From contig WTGG01000028.1 in NCBI GenBank assembly GCA_011523685.1, forward strand, positions 1 to 64,000: DNA of 64,000 bases, given 5' to 3'. Under the pieces are notes generated by a model, which made no database searches, was not told where the DNA came from, and saw only the letters and a program-made list of their open reading frames with translations. Both the position numbers and the translations under genes were made by a program. Of the stretch, positions 49,540 to 57,758 are shown piece by piece; position 1 is the first letter of the stretch; every line of letters starts with the position of its first letter. Source of the stretch: Coxiellaceae bacterium (GTDB lineage: Bacteria; Pseudomonadota; Gammaproteobacteria; Coxiellales; Coxiellaceae).

Positions 49540-50117
49540 AAATGATCAGCCTATTGAGTTAAATAATGGGTTATTAAATCAATCAATCGGTGTGCTGTCG
49601 AGAGGGTATAATAGAACTTTATTATATGTATTACTTGGTCAGTTTCTTGATAATCTAGATGTCGAATTATCATTGAAGAATTTATTGTTTTTAGATTTTT
49701 TGCCTTAGGTAATCAGATACTTTGCATGATGTATCTAAGTTGTTAGCAACACGTGTATTTATGAAATCTAATTTAACTTTGGATATTAGAAGGACAATTT
49801 ATTCTAAGAGCGATTGATAGAGTTATTGAGTAGAGTTCTTTTAATGGTTGTTATCCAAGGGATTTGTATACTCTGTCCAGTAAGATTTCTTACGGTAGTC
49901 ATCACGAGAAGGTGCCCAAAGTTTCTCAAGGTGACCTTGTTGTTACTCCTATGCCTGAACAAGAAGCGAAGAGGTGATCTATATTTGTTTTCCGCCACGT
50001 TAAGGATGGTCATGAGGCAATAGTAAAAACACTCATCGGTACGAGCGGTTGGCAAGGAAGCGTTAGCTTGAGTCAACGCTTAATACACTGTATTTGTCTA
50101 ATTTATGCGTGGGACGA
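49540..50117. other. Intergenic stretch with no supported gene
   Basis: About 0.6 kb. A plus-strand frame around 49850-49980 reads LSSKISYGSHHEKVPKVSQG and then DLVVTPMPEQEAKR before a stop, which might be a piece of a former gene, but it has no start or known similarity. The overlapping reverse frame (49804-50076) has no ribosome site. Confidence 0.4.
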
Positions 50118-50687
50118 TTAGTTACTATCAAAGCAGCGACCATAGCAAAAGCAATCCATCGTATGATCTTGTATCATGCCAACTGCCTGCATGAAGGCGT
50201 AGCAAATCGTTGGTCCAACAAAGCTAAATCCAATCTCCTTGAGTGAGCGTGACAGCTCCTGAGATGATGGTGTGTGTTTGGGTACATCGTTGTGAGTCTT
50301 CCAACGATTATTGATGGGCTTGTGGTCGACACATTGCCAGATCCACTGACTAAAATCATGCTTCTCAGAAAGGTCTAAATAGGCTTTAGCATTGGTGATG
50401 CAAGCTTGTATTTTAAGTCGATTGCGAATGATGCCAGTATTTTGCATCAGTTGTTGTATTTTTTTATCGTCATAGTGGGCCATAATCTGAGGATCAAATT
50501 GATCAAAGGCTCTCAAGAGAGCAGGGCGCTTTTTCAGTATGGTTAACCAATTTAAACCCGCCTGCATGCCCTCGAGTAATAACATTGTAAAGAGTTGTTG
50601 GGCGTCATAAACAGGAATACCCCATTCGTTGTCATGGTACTCGATATAAATTGGGTCTTCGGTTACCCAAGCACAACGTATTGGCAT
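50118..50687 (-). CDS. tag: DNA-3-methyladenine glycosylase I
   Basis: 189 residues. The Tag signature CAWVTEDPIYIEYHDNEWG contains zinc ligands, and the C-terminal QDHTMDCFCYGRC supplies the His and Cys of the zinc snap. The segment LLLEGMQAGLNWLTILKKR and SFVGPTICYAFMQAVGM are typical. It removes 3-methyladenine from alkylated DNA. Its ATG overlaps the stop of the SDR gene (TAATG), so the two are co-translated. Confidence 0.95.
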   Translation of the reverse strand: MPIRCAWVTEDPIYIEYHDNEWGIPVYDAQQLFTMLLLEGMQAGLNWLTILKKRPALLRAFDQFDPQIMAHYDDKKIQQLMQNTGIIRNRLKIQACITNAKAYLDLSEKHDFSQWIWQCVDHKPINNRWKTHNDVPKHTPSSQELSRSLKEIGFSFVGPTICYAFMQAVGMIQDHTMDCFCYGRCFDSN

Positions 50688-51508
50688 TATTCGACGTAGA
50701 GGTCACAGAAGGGTTCGACTGAAGCATCGACGCTATAGCGAGTGAAGTCAGTAATACCTGTCTCTCGTAGTACTTCCTCATCAATATAGAAATGACCAGT
50801 ATTATCACGACTATTGGACGTAAGGATGGCATAAGCGGCATCAGCAACTATGGCGGGGTGGCGGCTAGCACGGAGTATCTCTGGTGGAAAGTGCACGCGT
50901 ACCGCAGCAGTATCGATAGTGGTCTTCGGCCATAGGGAATTGACCGCGATGCCGTCCTCTTTAAGCTCTGCTGACATACCGAGTGTACATACACTCATGC
51001 CAAACTTACTGTAGGTGTATGCGACAAAGTCTTTAAACCATTTGGATTCCATTTTGAGTGGTGGTGCCAGATTCAAGATGTGTGGATTATCTGCTTGTTT
51101 TAAGAACGGAATAGCTGCTTGTGAGCAGGCAAACGTCGCGCGTGCGTTCACACCCATCATGAGGTCAAAGCGTTTTATGGGTGTGTTGAGGGTGTTGGTG
51201 AGACTGATCGCACTGGCATTGTTGACAAGGATATCCAGACTACCAAAATGCTTGGCAGCTTGTTCTATGGCTTCTTGAATTGCTTTTTCATCTCTGACAT
51301 CTAATTGTAGAGGTAATGCTTGGCCGCCAGCGTCAATCACTTCCTGAGCAACTGAGTCCAGTGTGCCTTCTAGTGATGGGTGTGGTTTTGAGGTTTTCCC
51401 TGTGATAATGATATTGGCACCATCTGCAGCGCACTTGAGTGCAATTTCGCGACCAATGCCACGCGTTGATCCTGTGATAAAAATGGTTTTGTTGGTTAGT
51501 GACGTCAT
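50687..51508 (-). CDS. Short-chain dehydrogenase, HSDL2-like
   Basis: 273 residues from the ATG at 51508, which follows GGGAGG; the frame extends to 51559 without a better start. It is an SDR with FITGSTRGIGREIALKC, NNASAISL and the catalytic AYTYSKFGMS. The GKTSKPHPSLEGTLDSVAQE insertion and the SLWPKTTIDTAAVR segment resemble HSDL2-type (peroxisomal-like) dehydrogenases. The substrate is unknown. It overlaps tag at its end. Confidence 0.88.
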   Translation of the reverse strand: MTSLTNKTIFITGSTRGIGREIALKCAADGANIIITGKTSKPHPSLEGTLDSVAQEVIDAGGQALPLQLDVRDEKAIQEAIEQAAKHFGSLDILVNNASAISLTNTLNTPIKRFDLMMGVNARATFACSQAAIPFLKQADNPHILNLAPPLKMESKWFKDFVAYTYSKFGMSVCTLGMSAELKEDGIAVNSLWPKTTIDTAAVRVHFPPEILRASRHPAIVADAAYAILTSNSRDNTGHFYIDEEVLRETGITDFTRYSVDASVEPFCDLYVE

Positions 51509-51852
51509 GTGAACCTCCCTGGTATTGTTGTGCCCGCATTCTAACGTACTCTGTGTCACGTCACCAGTCTGAGTTGTTATTGATAATCTGACTTATTAGC
51601 AAGTAATAAAACGATCACATTAGGGGTAGGTGATAGTATCACTGTGTCAGATCCCTATTTGTGATGAGGTGTATCATTTCTGGGTATGGTTTATGGTGTG
51701 TTTTTGAGTTAATGAGTGAGTTTTATTCTTTTGTTTAATTTAATAAATAATAGTCTTATTGGATTCATTGTAACTGTTGAAGAGGTTTAATCAGGGTGCT
51801 AGAAAATAAATATTTTAGCTATTGTAAAAGGTTTCTCATTTACCAGGCTATC

Positions 51853-51993
51853 TTAAGCGATTGTGCGAACCGTTTCTACAATTGGGTGTTTGTGATCCGC
51901 TTCCAGGATCAATGCCTTTTGTAGTGGTAAGTTGTCGGTGAGTCTGAGAATTTGAGGTTGACTGTATCGTGGTTTGGGTGCAGTTATAATGGG
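51853..51993 (-). pseudogene. C-terminal fragment of an unidentified gene
   Basis: A short reverse frame reads PIITAPKPRYSQPQILRLTD and then NLPLQKALILEADHKHPIVE before a stop, with an in-frame TGA immediately upstream. The composition is protein-like and could be the end of a LysR-type regulator, but the match is too weak to assign. The rest of the parent gene is not readable. Confidence 0.3.
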
Positions 51994-52705
51994 TCAACGG
52001 TTGGTGTAAAGGAGAGATGATGCTTGCGTGGTGAGTGTTATATCGACCATAAAGACACTGATCAATCTTACTTAGTGTGGGTATGAATAAAAGCCTGAAA
52101 TAAACAATAAGTGCATAACTTTAATTCACTTCGAAATAACTGGCCCTTAGTCTCTTATACTCATGGTTGTTTTTATATAGGTAATCCTAAATGCCTAACA
52201 GTAAGCTAATACGTATTATAAAATAATGAAATAATGATGGGTTATAACCTCGTTTTGCGGTGCTTCTGATCGGTTTGGTTTTTTTTCCATGATAATGGCT
52301 TCTATGATTGTATAGCTTCCGGCAACTTAGAGTGTAAAGTTAATGCAGGCTTCAATTCCAGAAAAATTTAATATTATAATCAGTAAAGTGATTATTCTAA
52401 CTGAAGTTTGTTTGTTATTTGGTCAATCTGTGATTCGTTAGCATGTTCCTTGTTTTTTGATCAGTGGATTCAGCAGATTTTATATCTATTGGCACATGGT
52501 AGCCCCTGTTAATGTGCTGAGTGTTATATTTAACTTTAGAATTGAATAGATCACATGATGCGTATTTAAGTAAGTAAAATATCGTGTAATAATATGTGGA
52601 CAATACAATCTCCGTGATGTTCAATAGCGTGTGTTTGGTCTGATCTATTGATTGATTATAATGCACAGTTTTTAGAAACTATAGGTATCTATAATTGGGG
52701 TTTTT
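51994..52705. other. Intergenic stretch with no supported gene
   Basis: About 0.7 kb, AT-rich. A reverse 83-codon ORF (52415-52666) has no ribosome site and no recognisable content. I see no repeat or RNA gene. Confidence 0.45.
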
Positions 52706-52864
52706 ATGAAATACTTGAATTTAATAATGATGTGTTTATTTTCTGTGTGTTTAGTAAGCTGTGTGCCTCCTGACTATCCTCATGGTAACCATCATTCGTC
52801 ATCGCATCATCACCATCATTCATCATCACCGCCTCCACCACCGCCACCTCCTCATCATCATTAA
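52706..52864 (+). CDS. Short His/Pro-rich lipoprotein
   Basis: 52-residue protein. MKYLNLIMMCLFSVCLVSC is a lipoprotein signal with the lipidated Cys at residue 19. The short mature part contains PPDYPHGNHH, then runs of His (five), Ser, eight Pro and a terminal HHH. The ten or so His suggest metal binding at the cell surface or periplasm. No strong Shine-Dalgarno sequence is seen (GGGG lies about 8 nt upstream). Function unknown. Confidence 0.6.
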   Translation: MKYLNLIMMCLFSVCLVSCVPPDYPHGNHHSSSHHHHHSSSPPPPPPPPHHH

Positions 52865-53450
52865 TCAGAGTGGAGTCTCTTTAGTGTAAGCTAATGTTGG
52901 CGTCACAATATTTCGAAGAATGGACTAAAATAAGAATATTGCAACCACGCGTCAATGATAGTGCTTGCAATAAAATAGAAAGCAGATGCTCGTTTGCCTG
53001 AAAATGGTCATAAACAGGTGGGCTAGAATAGACGTTCTGACTTAAGGTTGTATTGTTTTAGAACAAAAAAGTAGCTGTAGGTGATCTTAATATCTCTTCA
53101 ATCACTCCTTAGCACTGAATTAATATCTATCAAGTATAATCATTCACCGTGATATGCGTTGAATGAACAATACTCTAGAAATCATTGGATCAACAATCGT
53201 TGATAAATCATCTAAAGATCAGTCTTAATTTGGGCTTTTCTGTGTTTATTGAAAATGATTACGATTACACTCGAGGGAATCCCCTATCGTTGATTTTTTC
53301 CCCCACAAAAAGAAGTAAAGTCTACCCGATATTGAAGGGATACATGTCGAATCGTGAACGGATCGATGGTCAACAGACCAATGGAATTGAGGGGGGTGGT
53401 AATGCGGGATTCAGGTAAGGCGCTAGTTGATGGTGGTTGGTAGAGAAATA
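52865..53450. other. Intergenic stretch with no supported gene
   Basis: About 0.6 kb. A 77-codon plus-strand ORF (53185-53418) starts at TTG, lacks a ribosome site and looks like chance. No other signal is seen. Confidence 0.4.
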
Positions 53451-54572
53451 TTAGACTCGGTTTTCTAGAAGATTTGGTTCATCATTATTATCATCTCTTT
53501 TAAGTTTATGGCTAGTAAAAATGCTAGGGGGCTTTTCATCAGTTCTTGTGTTCTGATTGGATCCTGGGTGCATGCAAGACACCGTGAGTGATTCAACTAA
53601 TAAAGCAATAAGAGCTGTGCAAGCATAAGCATGGTCAGTAAGTAGTTTATTTTTCTCCCCAGGTAACCAGTAAGCGACAAGAGCGATAGCTGTTACTAGT
53701 GATAGAATGGGTATGGTATTCATTCGATCAGGATAGTTAATTTCAGATCGACCACGATTTTTGGATAGATAGTTACAGAATCCATAAGCAAAAGAAAACA
53801 GAAAAGAGTCTGCTATTGTAGTTAATAGAACTATTTTATTGTTATTACCCCCATTTCCAAATGAGGCTTGTTTGATAGCGCCAGTCAGGGCTTTCCAGAA
53901 GCGTAGCAGTATAGTTGGATCATCAAGCAAGTGATCAAAGATGGTGGTTATGGTTGCTTGAGTGGCCTCGCAGATTGTATTTTCTTGAGTGGAATACTCA
54001 ACGACTTGTAGATAGATTCCTCTTAAGTAAATATCAACATAAACACTGCTGGAAAAATCTAGACCCAATATCAAATAAAACACGGCCGAGGATATTGCTT
54101 TTTCTTGCTTGATATTCTCGATAATGAGTTGGTTGTTAAATAGGTTAAGCGAAGTAAATATGAGACTGGCAGAAAAATAATATTCTGGATGTTTGTGCTT
54201 AAAGGTCCCTGAATGTTCCGTGTTTTTTTCTATATCATTATTATCTTCGTAATCTGCCTCAGTCCATCCATGAGTCGCATGATACAGTGGCCACAGTGTT
54301 GCAAATACTAGGATGAGACGTGTTGCTAAGACTTCATTTTCGGTAGTGCCTTCACTCAGGCCATTATCTTTTTCTGAGGCTTGTACCATCAATACGGCAG
54401 CAATGTTAAATATGCATGACGTGATTGCATAGCGAGTGTTCAGCGAACCAAAAGTTTCTTTGAGTTTGTCTAATGGCGGGTGATCTTCATTGGTAGGGGT
54501 CAGTGTCTCATTGTTTTCTAGCTCGTTACTGTTTGTTTTGTCGTTTAATTGTGAATAGGGACAGTTGTTCAT
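53451..54572 (-). CDS. Hypothetical multi-pass membrane protein
   Basis: 373 residues. The first ~45 residues are polar and acidic, then follow about seven or eight hydrophobic segments (for example YAITSCIFNIAAVLMVQASE, RLILVFATLWPLYHAT, IPILSLVTAIALVAYWL, YACTALIALLVESLTV) separated by polar loops. The C-terminal ~40 residues are polar and basic. I do not recognise the family. It is transcribed toward its stop at 53451 and is separate from the tfuA/ycaO cluster. A translocated host-membrane protein is possible but not shown. Confidence 0.65.
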   Translation of the reverse strand: MNNCPYSQLNDKTNSNELENNETLTPTNEDHPPLDKLKETFGSLNTRYAITSCIFNIAAVLMVQASEKDNGLSEGTTENEVLATRLILVFATLWPLYHATHGWTEADYEDNNDIEKNTEHSGTFKHKHPEYYFSASLIFTSLNLFNNQLIIENIKQEKAISSAVFYLILGLDFSSSVYVDIYLRGIYLQVVEYSTQENTICEATQATITTIFDHLLDDPTILLRFWKALTGAIKQASFGNGGNNNKIVLLTTIADSFLFSFAYGFCNYLSKNRGRSEINYPDRMNTIPILSLVTAIALVAYWLPGEKNKLLTDHAYACTALIALLVESLTVSCMHPGSNQNTRTDEKPPSIFTSHKLKRDDNNDEPNLLENRV

Positions 54573-54835
54573 TTCTATGGCTCGCGTGTGAAGATGATAG
54601 ACAGTAATAATGGATGTGTTGTGATGATTGGGAGATTTACCAGTGTTTTTTTTAAGCTTTATTTAATACTATTTTATATTCTGTCTGGTCAAAATTTTCA
54701 TGATAGTGCACTATTTTTTTACCGAAGACAATGCTTTTCGATCAACTTTAAGTTTTTGCTGTAAGTTACTGTAATTAATATTTTTATTATTTTGTTCTGT
54801 TTGATGATTTTAGCTTGTTATGAATCAAAGCTTTT

Positions 54836-56173
54836 TTATTTAATGGAGTCGATGCAGCTTTGAATAATGCTATGAGTGATATCGCTCCAGTTGCTTTTGA
54901 AGTGGTCTTTGGTTAATTCAAAATAGCAGAGTCTTGAGTCTGTTATTAGGTATTTGTAGCGAGCAAGTTGCATCATGATATCTTCCCAATCGGGCATGGT
55001 GAGATTAATTGTTCTTAGGCAGTGTTGTAAGTCTGTGGCTGTCTGAAGTTGTTTTAATTGGCGATACTGTGTGATGTATTGTTCTAAGTATGCTGGATTA
55101 AGTTTCCATCTGGCTAAAGCGTAGCTATTTAAAATCACTCGCCATAATTGTTGGCGCAGACACTGAGTAACGTAAATATGTTCATTGTCATTGTCTATCT
55201 GTAGTTCTTGTGGGTAATGATAAAGTGATAAAATAGCATTGGTTGTCTTTATATCATGTTCTTTATGTGCTATCAGATCCTCTAGAATAGCGCGGTCTGG
55301 CATGTCATGAGGATTGTTTAGCCAGTTAAGGTAGTGTTTGAATAATGGGTGAGGTGTGAGATCTGGGGTAACATGTTTTATTGTCATTAAACAGTAAGTG
55401 ATGTGTTTTTCGAGTATTCCAGTCAGGGAGGCTGTGTTGTGATTGATGGCGTGTTGTTTAAATAGGTTTAAGCTTTGTATCGTGATGGTTGTCTGTGGTG
55501 ATCTAATGGATGCTTGTGTATGCACAGTCGACAGATGAATTAAGGTGTCTTTAGCATCTTGTTTTTTCTGATCAATCCAGTGTGATGGCCACCACTGCAG
55601 TAATTGATCTTTTGTTGTTGTTGGTAAGTCAGAGTGAATTAAGGCGTGCTGAATGGTTCGCTTCCAATAAAAGGTTTGTTTGAGAATAGTAATTAATGTG
55701 TGAGCTTGGTGGTTTGTTAACAGGCGTGAATCAATGGCTTTTTGTAATGTAAATCGAATATTGATTAAAGCTTCATTGCGCGCTGCATAGTCCAGACTGT
55801 GATCATAGTGTGCAACAGCGACTTCATCATCATCGGTGAGCGTTCCATCTTGGTATTGTTGATAGATTTTTCCATGACCTATCATGCCGTGTTGAGATAG
55901 TTCTGTAGCACGTAGTGCGCCCATGCTAGAACATCCAATCACTGTCACACCCTGATGGATAGCGGTTAAGATTTCTTTATGCCAAATGCTGGGTTTGTTT
56001 TCATAGATTCCATCAATGATGACAATAATGTTAGGGGCTTGCGACATCAGTCGCATAAGATCCCCGCACTGGATAGGCGCGTGAAAGTGGGCGTCAGGAC
56101 GTAAGCTGAGGCCTTCATTATGAGATAGCGTAGGTCCAGAAAAGACATGAATTCCTGTGTGTTGGGTTTTCAT
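54836..56173 (-). CDS. TfuA-domain protein
   Basis: 445 residues from ATG 56173. The N-terminal 150 residues are a clear TfuA core: HVFSGPTLSHNEGLSL, IIVIIDGIYENKPSIWHKEI, GVTVIGCSSMGALRATELSQ, HGMIGHGKIYQQYQDGTLTD and DDEVAVAHYD. The remainder is a long helical region without known motifs, longer than the TfuA domain itself. TfuA proteins partner YcaO enzymes in forming thioamides or in peptide cyclisation. It overlaps the ycaO stop by 4 bp (ATGA), so the two products are made together. Confidence 0.92.
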   Translation of the reverse strand: MKTQHTGIHVFSGPTLSHNEGLSLRPDAHFHAPIQCGDLMRLMSQAPNIIVIIDGIYENKPSIWHKEILTAIHQGVTVIGCSSMGALRATELSQHGMIGHGKIYQQYQDGTLTDDDEVAVAHYDHSLDYAARNEALINIRFTLQKAIDSRLLTNHQAHTLITILKQTFYWKRTIQHALIHSDLPTTTKDQLLQWWPSHWIDQKKQDAKDTLIHLSTVHTQASIRSPQTTITIQSLNLFKQHAINHNTASLTGILEKHITYCLMTIKHVTPDLTPHPLFKHYLNWLNNPHDMPDRAILEDLIAHKEHDIKTTNAILSLYHYPQELQIDNDNEHIYVTQCLRQQLWRVILNSYALARWKLNPAYLEQYITQYRQLKQLQTATDLQHCLRTINLTMPDWEDIMMQLARYKYLITDSRLCYFELTKDHFKSNWSDITHSIIQSCIDSIK

Positions 56174-57333
56174 AGCCACCCCAACGATGGAATGATTACT
56201 TGCATCATAGGTATGTTGAGTTTTTCATGTGTATGGTCGATACAGTATATATCTGAAGTACCATGATGAGTGAGTGTATTAATGAGTTGTTGTAGTGCTT
56301 TTTCTGATGTAGTTTCCTGAGATATTAGTTCTTCGTGTGATAGTGTTTGGCATGGTGCTTCCATTGAGATAGGTGTGTTAGCGTACCGCAGTTGATAACT
56401 AGTGCTGTAGTTATCGTCTCGAGAGCCTGAAATAATCGTCAGCCTTGTTTGAATGGCTTCTAGCAGTGCAGCTAAGATAGCTTGAGCGTCGTCTAAGTGG
56501 CAGCCGCTGCCAATGCAAGTGCCTATTGATCGAGTTAGGTTGTTATCGATGATTTCACAAAAATAGACAGGGATATTCCAGGTGTTTGATATACGGTATA
56601 GCTTCACACTTTTATTATGCTGTGTGATAGCCGATAAAATATGATCAATCTGAGGGTGTTGATCATTAAGTTGAATGCGCGTTGCAAGGATATTTCGATC
56701 ATGTTTCCATTGGGTGAGCGTGTGTCTTTCTATGACTTCAAGTAAGGCTTTCGTGCAGGCTTCAGTGACGGTGTTGCCACCTGCAATTCCCGTTGTGGTT
56801 TGGCGAAAGTAATGGGTTTGTGGTGTTTGTAGTGTCATGTTCATGGCAATTGCTTTATGGGGTATCCACATGGGAGACTGATCCATGAGATGGCTCGCTG
56901 ACACCCATTCAAGGGGTTGTTTAGAAAGGTTGGGGTGCATAAAACAACCGTGGTGTATATGTTCTGGATTAAGATGGAAATGCTGTTTATCGCGTGCATC
57001 ATAACTGCAGAATATTCTTGGAAGATGGTCAGATTCTAGGTGATATAATTCTAGAGACTCCATGATAGCCGATACTTTAGCTTGGTTAGGATCGAGTCCC
57101 TTTCCTTGCGCTACACAAAGAAACTTTGAGTCAGGACGTATCGCTTGCCATACAGGTATTCCAATATCATCTAGCCCTGTAATATTGCTGAGTCGCGTGA
57201 TCCCTGTTAGATGTAACAAAGACTCTAAGTGAGATAGCGTCGCTGACAGAGGTTGTGATCGAAAGCTTTCATGAAGAGGAGGGGGCTGAAATTGATGCTG
57301 TGAGTTATTTTCTAGTAATGGTGTCTCACTCAC
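56170..57333 (-). CDS. YcaO-domain ATP-dependent peptide backbone-modifying enzyme
   Basis: 387 residues with the YcaO ATP-binding pattern: GIPVWQAIRPDSKFLCVAQG, KVSAIMESLELYHLE, GIAGGNTVTEACTKALLEVI followed by ERHTLTQW, and GTCIGSGCHLDDAQAILAAL followed by LEAIQTRL. YcaO enzymes phosphorylate the peptide backbone to make azolines, thioamides or amidines. The start is a GTG at 57333. A Pro-rich C-terminus, common in azoline cyclodehydratases, is absent (it ends IIPSLGWL), which suits a TfuA-dependent type. It lies 90 bp after the 37-codon ORF and overlaps tfuA. Confidence 0.93.
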   Translation of the reverse strand: MSETPLLENNSQHQFQPPPLHESFRSQPLSATLSHLESLLHLTGITRLSNITGLDDIGIPVWQAIRPDSKFLCVAQGKGLDPNQAKVSAIMESLELYHLESDHLPRIFCSYDARDKQHFHLNPEHIHHGCFMHPNLSKQPLEWVSASHLMDQSPMWIPHKAIAMNMTLQTPQTHYFRQTTTGIAGGNTVTEACTKALLEVIERHTLTQWKHDRNILATRIQLNDQHPQIDHILSAITQHNKSVKLYRISNTWNIPVYFCEIIDNNLTRSIGTCIGSGCHLDDAQAILAALLEAIQTRLTIISGSRDDNYSTSYQLRYANTPISMEAPCQTLSHEELISQETTSEKALQQLINTLTHHGTSDIYCIDHTHEKLNIPMMQVIIPSLGWL

Positions 57334-57384
57334 AACGGTGTCTCGGGTTGGTTTTATGGTGTTGGGAGTCAGGGGGAAGGAAGT

Positions 57385-57407
57385 CCCTGCCCATCCATGG
57401 GCAAGGG
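57385..57407 (-). promoter_or_regulatory. Hairpin between the 37-codon ORF and ycaO
   Basis: Near-perfect inverted repeat CCCTGCCCAT / ATGGGCAAGGG (10 bp with one bulged base) lies 17 bp past the stop of the small ORF and about 50 bp before ycaO. No T-tract follows. Such hairpins often lower expression of modifying enzymes relative to a peptide precursor. Confidence 0.6.
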
Positions 57408-57423
57408 TTTCAGGGATGCTCAG

Positions 57424-57537
57424 TTAAAATAAATCGCCTGGGTTTGAAAAGGGTTCAATCACAGCTGAATGTGTTTGTAAGTCATGATTCGATAGGATGC
57501 TCAAAGACTGGTGTTCTTGTCGAAGTGTGTTTTCCAT
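57424..57537 (-). CDS. Candidate precursor peptide for the YcaO/TfuA locus
   Basis: 37-codon ORF: MENTLRQEHQSLSILSNHDL continuing QTHSAVIEPFSNPGDLF. I use ATG 57537 because AGGAG lies 8 nt upstream; the frame extends to a TTG at 57606 that lacks a ribosome site. It has its own promoter-like sequence and a downstream hairpin, and it directly precedes ycaO. An acidic, Leu-containing N-terminal half and a short C-terminal half with Ser, Asn, Pro and Gly would fit a leader-core layout. It has no Cys, so thiazoline formation is excluded; backbone thioamidation would be compatible. Function is inferred only from context. Confidence 0.5.
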   Translation of the reverse strand: MENTLRQEHQSLSILSNHDLQTHSAVIEPFSNPGDLF

Positions 57538-57606
57538 TCCCTCTACTCCTTGTGTTCGGGTTTGTGGTTGGCTTGAGAGCTGGCTTATTGCGTCAAACGT
57601 AATCAA

Positions 57607-57635
57607 TTTATAGATCTTTTTGATCTGCTTTGCAA
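57607..57635 (-). promoter_or_regulatory. Promoter-like sequence for the 37-codon ORF
   Basis: On the minus strand TTGCAA (57630-57635) and TATAAA (57607-57612) are separated by exactly 17 bp, a good sigma-70 layout. Transcription would start near 57600, leaving a leader of about 60 nt before the ATG at 57537. Confidence 0.55.
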
Positions 57636-57758
57636 TTGATCAATCGGTTATTTGGATAATTAATAATTCCTTAATATTTGGTTGGATTTGTAGTTTATAT
57701 TTGTCCTAAAGGGGGGGTGATAATACCTTGGTGAAAGGTCTAATGAAGAGGAAAAAGC

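Noticed and set aside
49804-50076. 90-codon reverse ORF and a plus-strand frame in the same place
   Set aside because: Neither has a ribosome site or recognisable domain; at most gene debris.
52415-52666. 83-codon reverse ORF
   Set aside because: No start signal and composition typical of AT-rich noncoding DNA.
53185-53418. 77-codon plus-strand ORF
   Set aside because: TTG start without ribosome site and no recognisable content.
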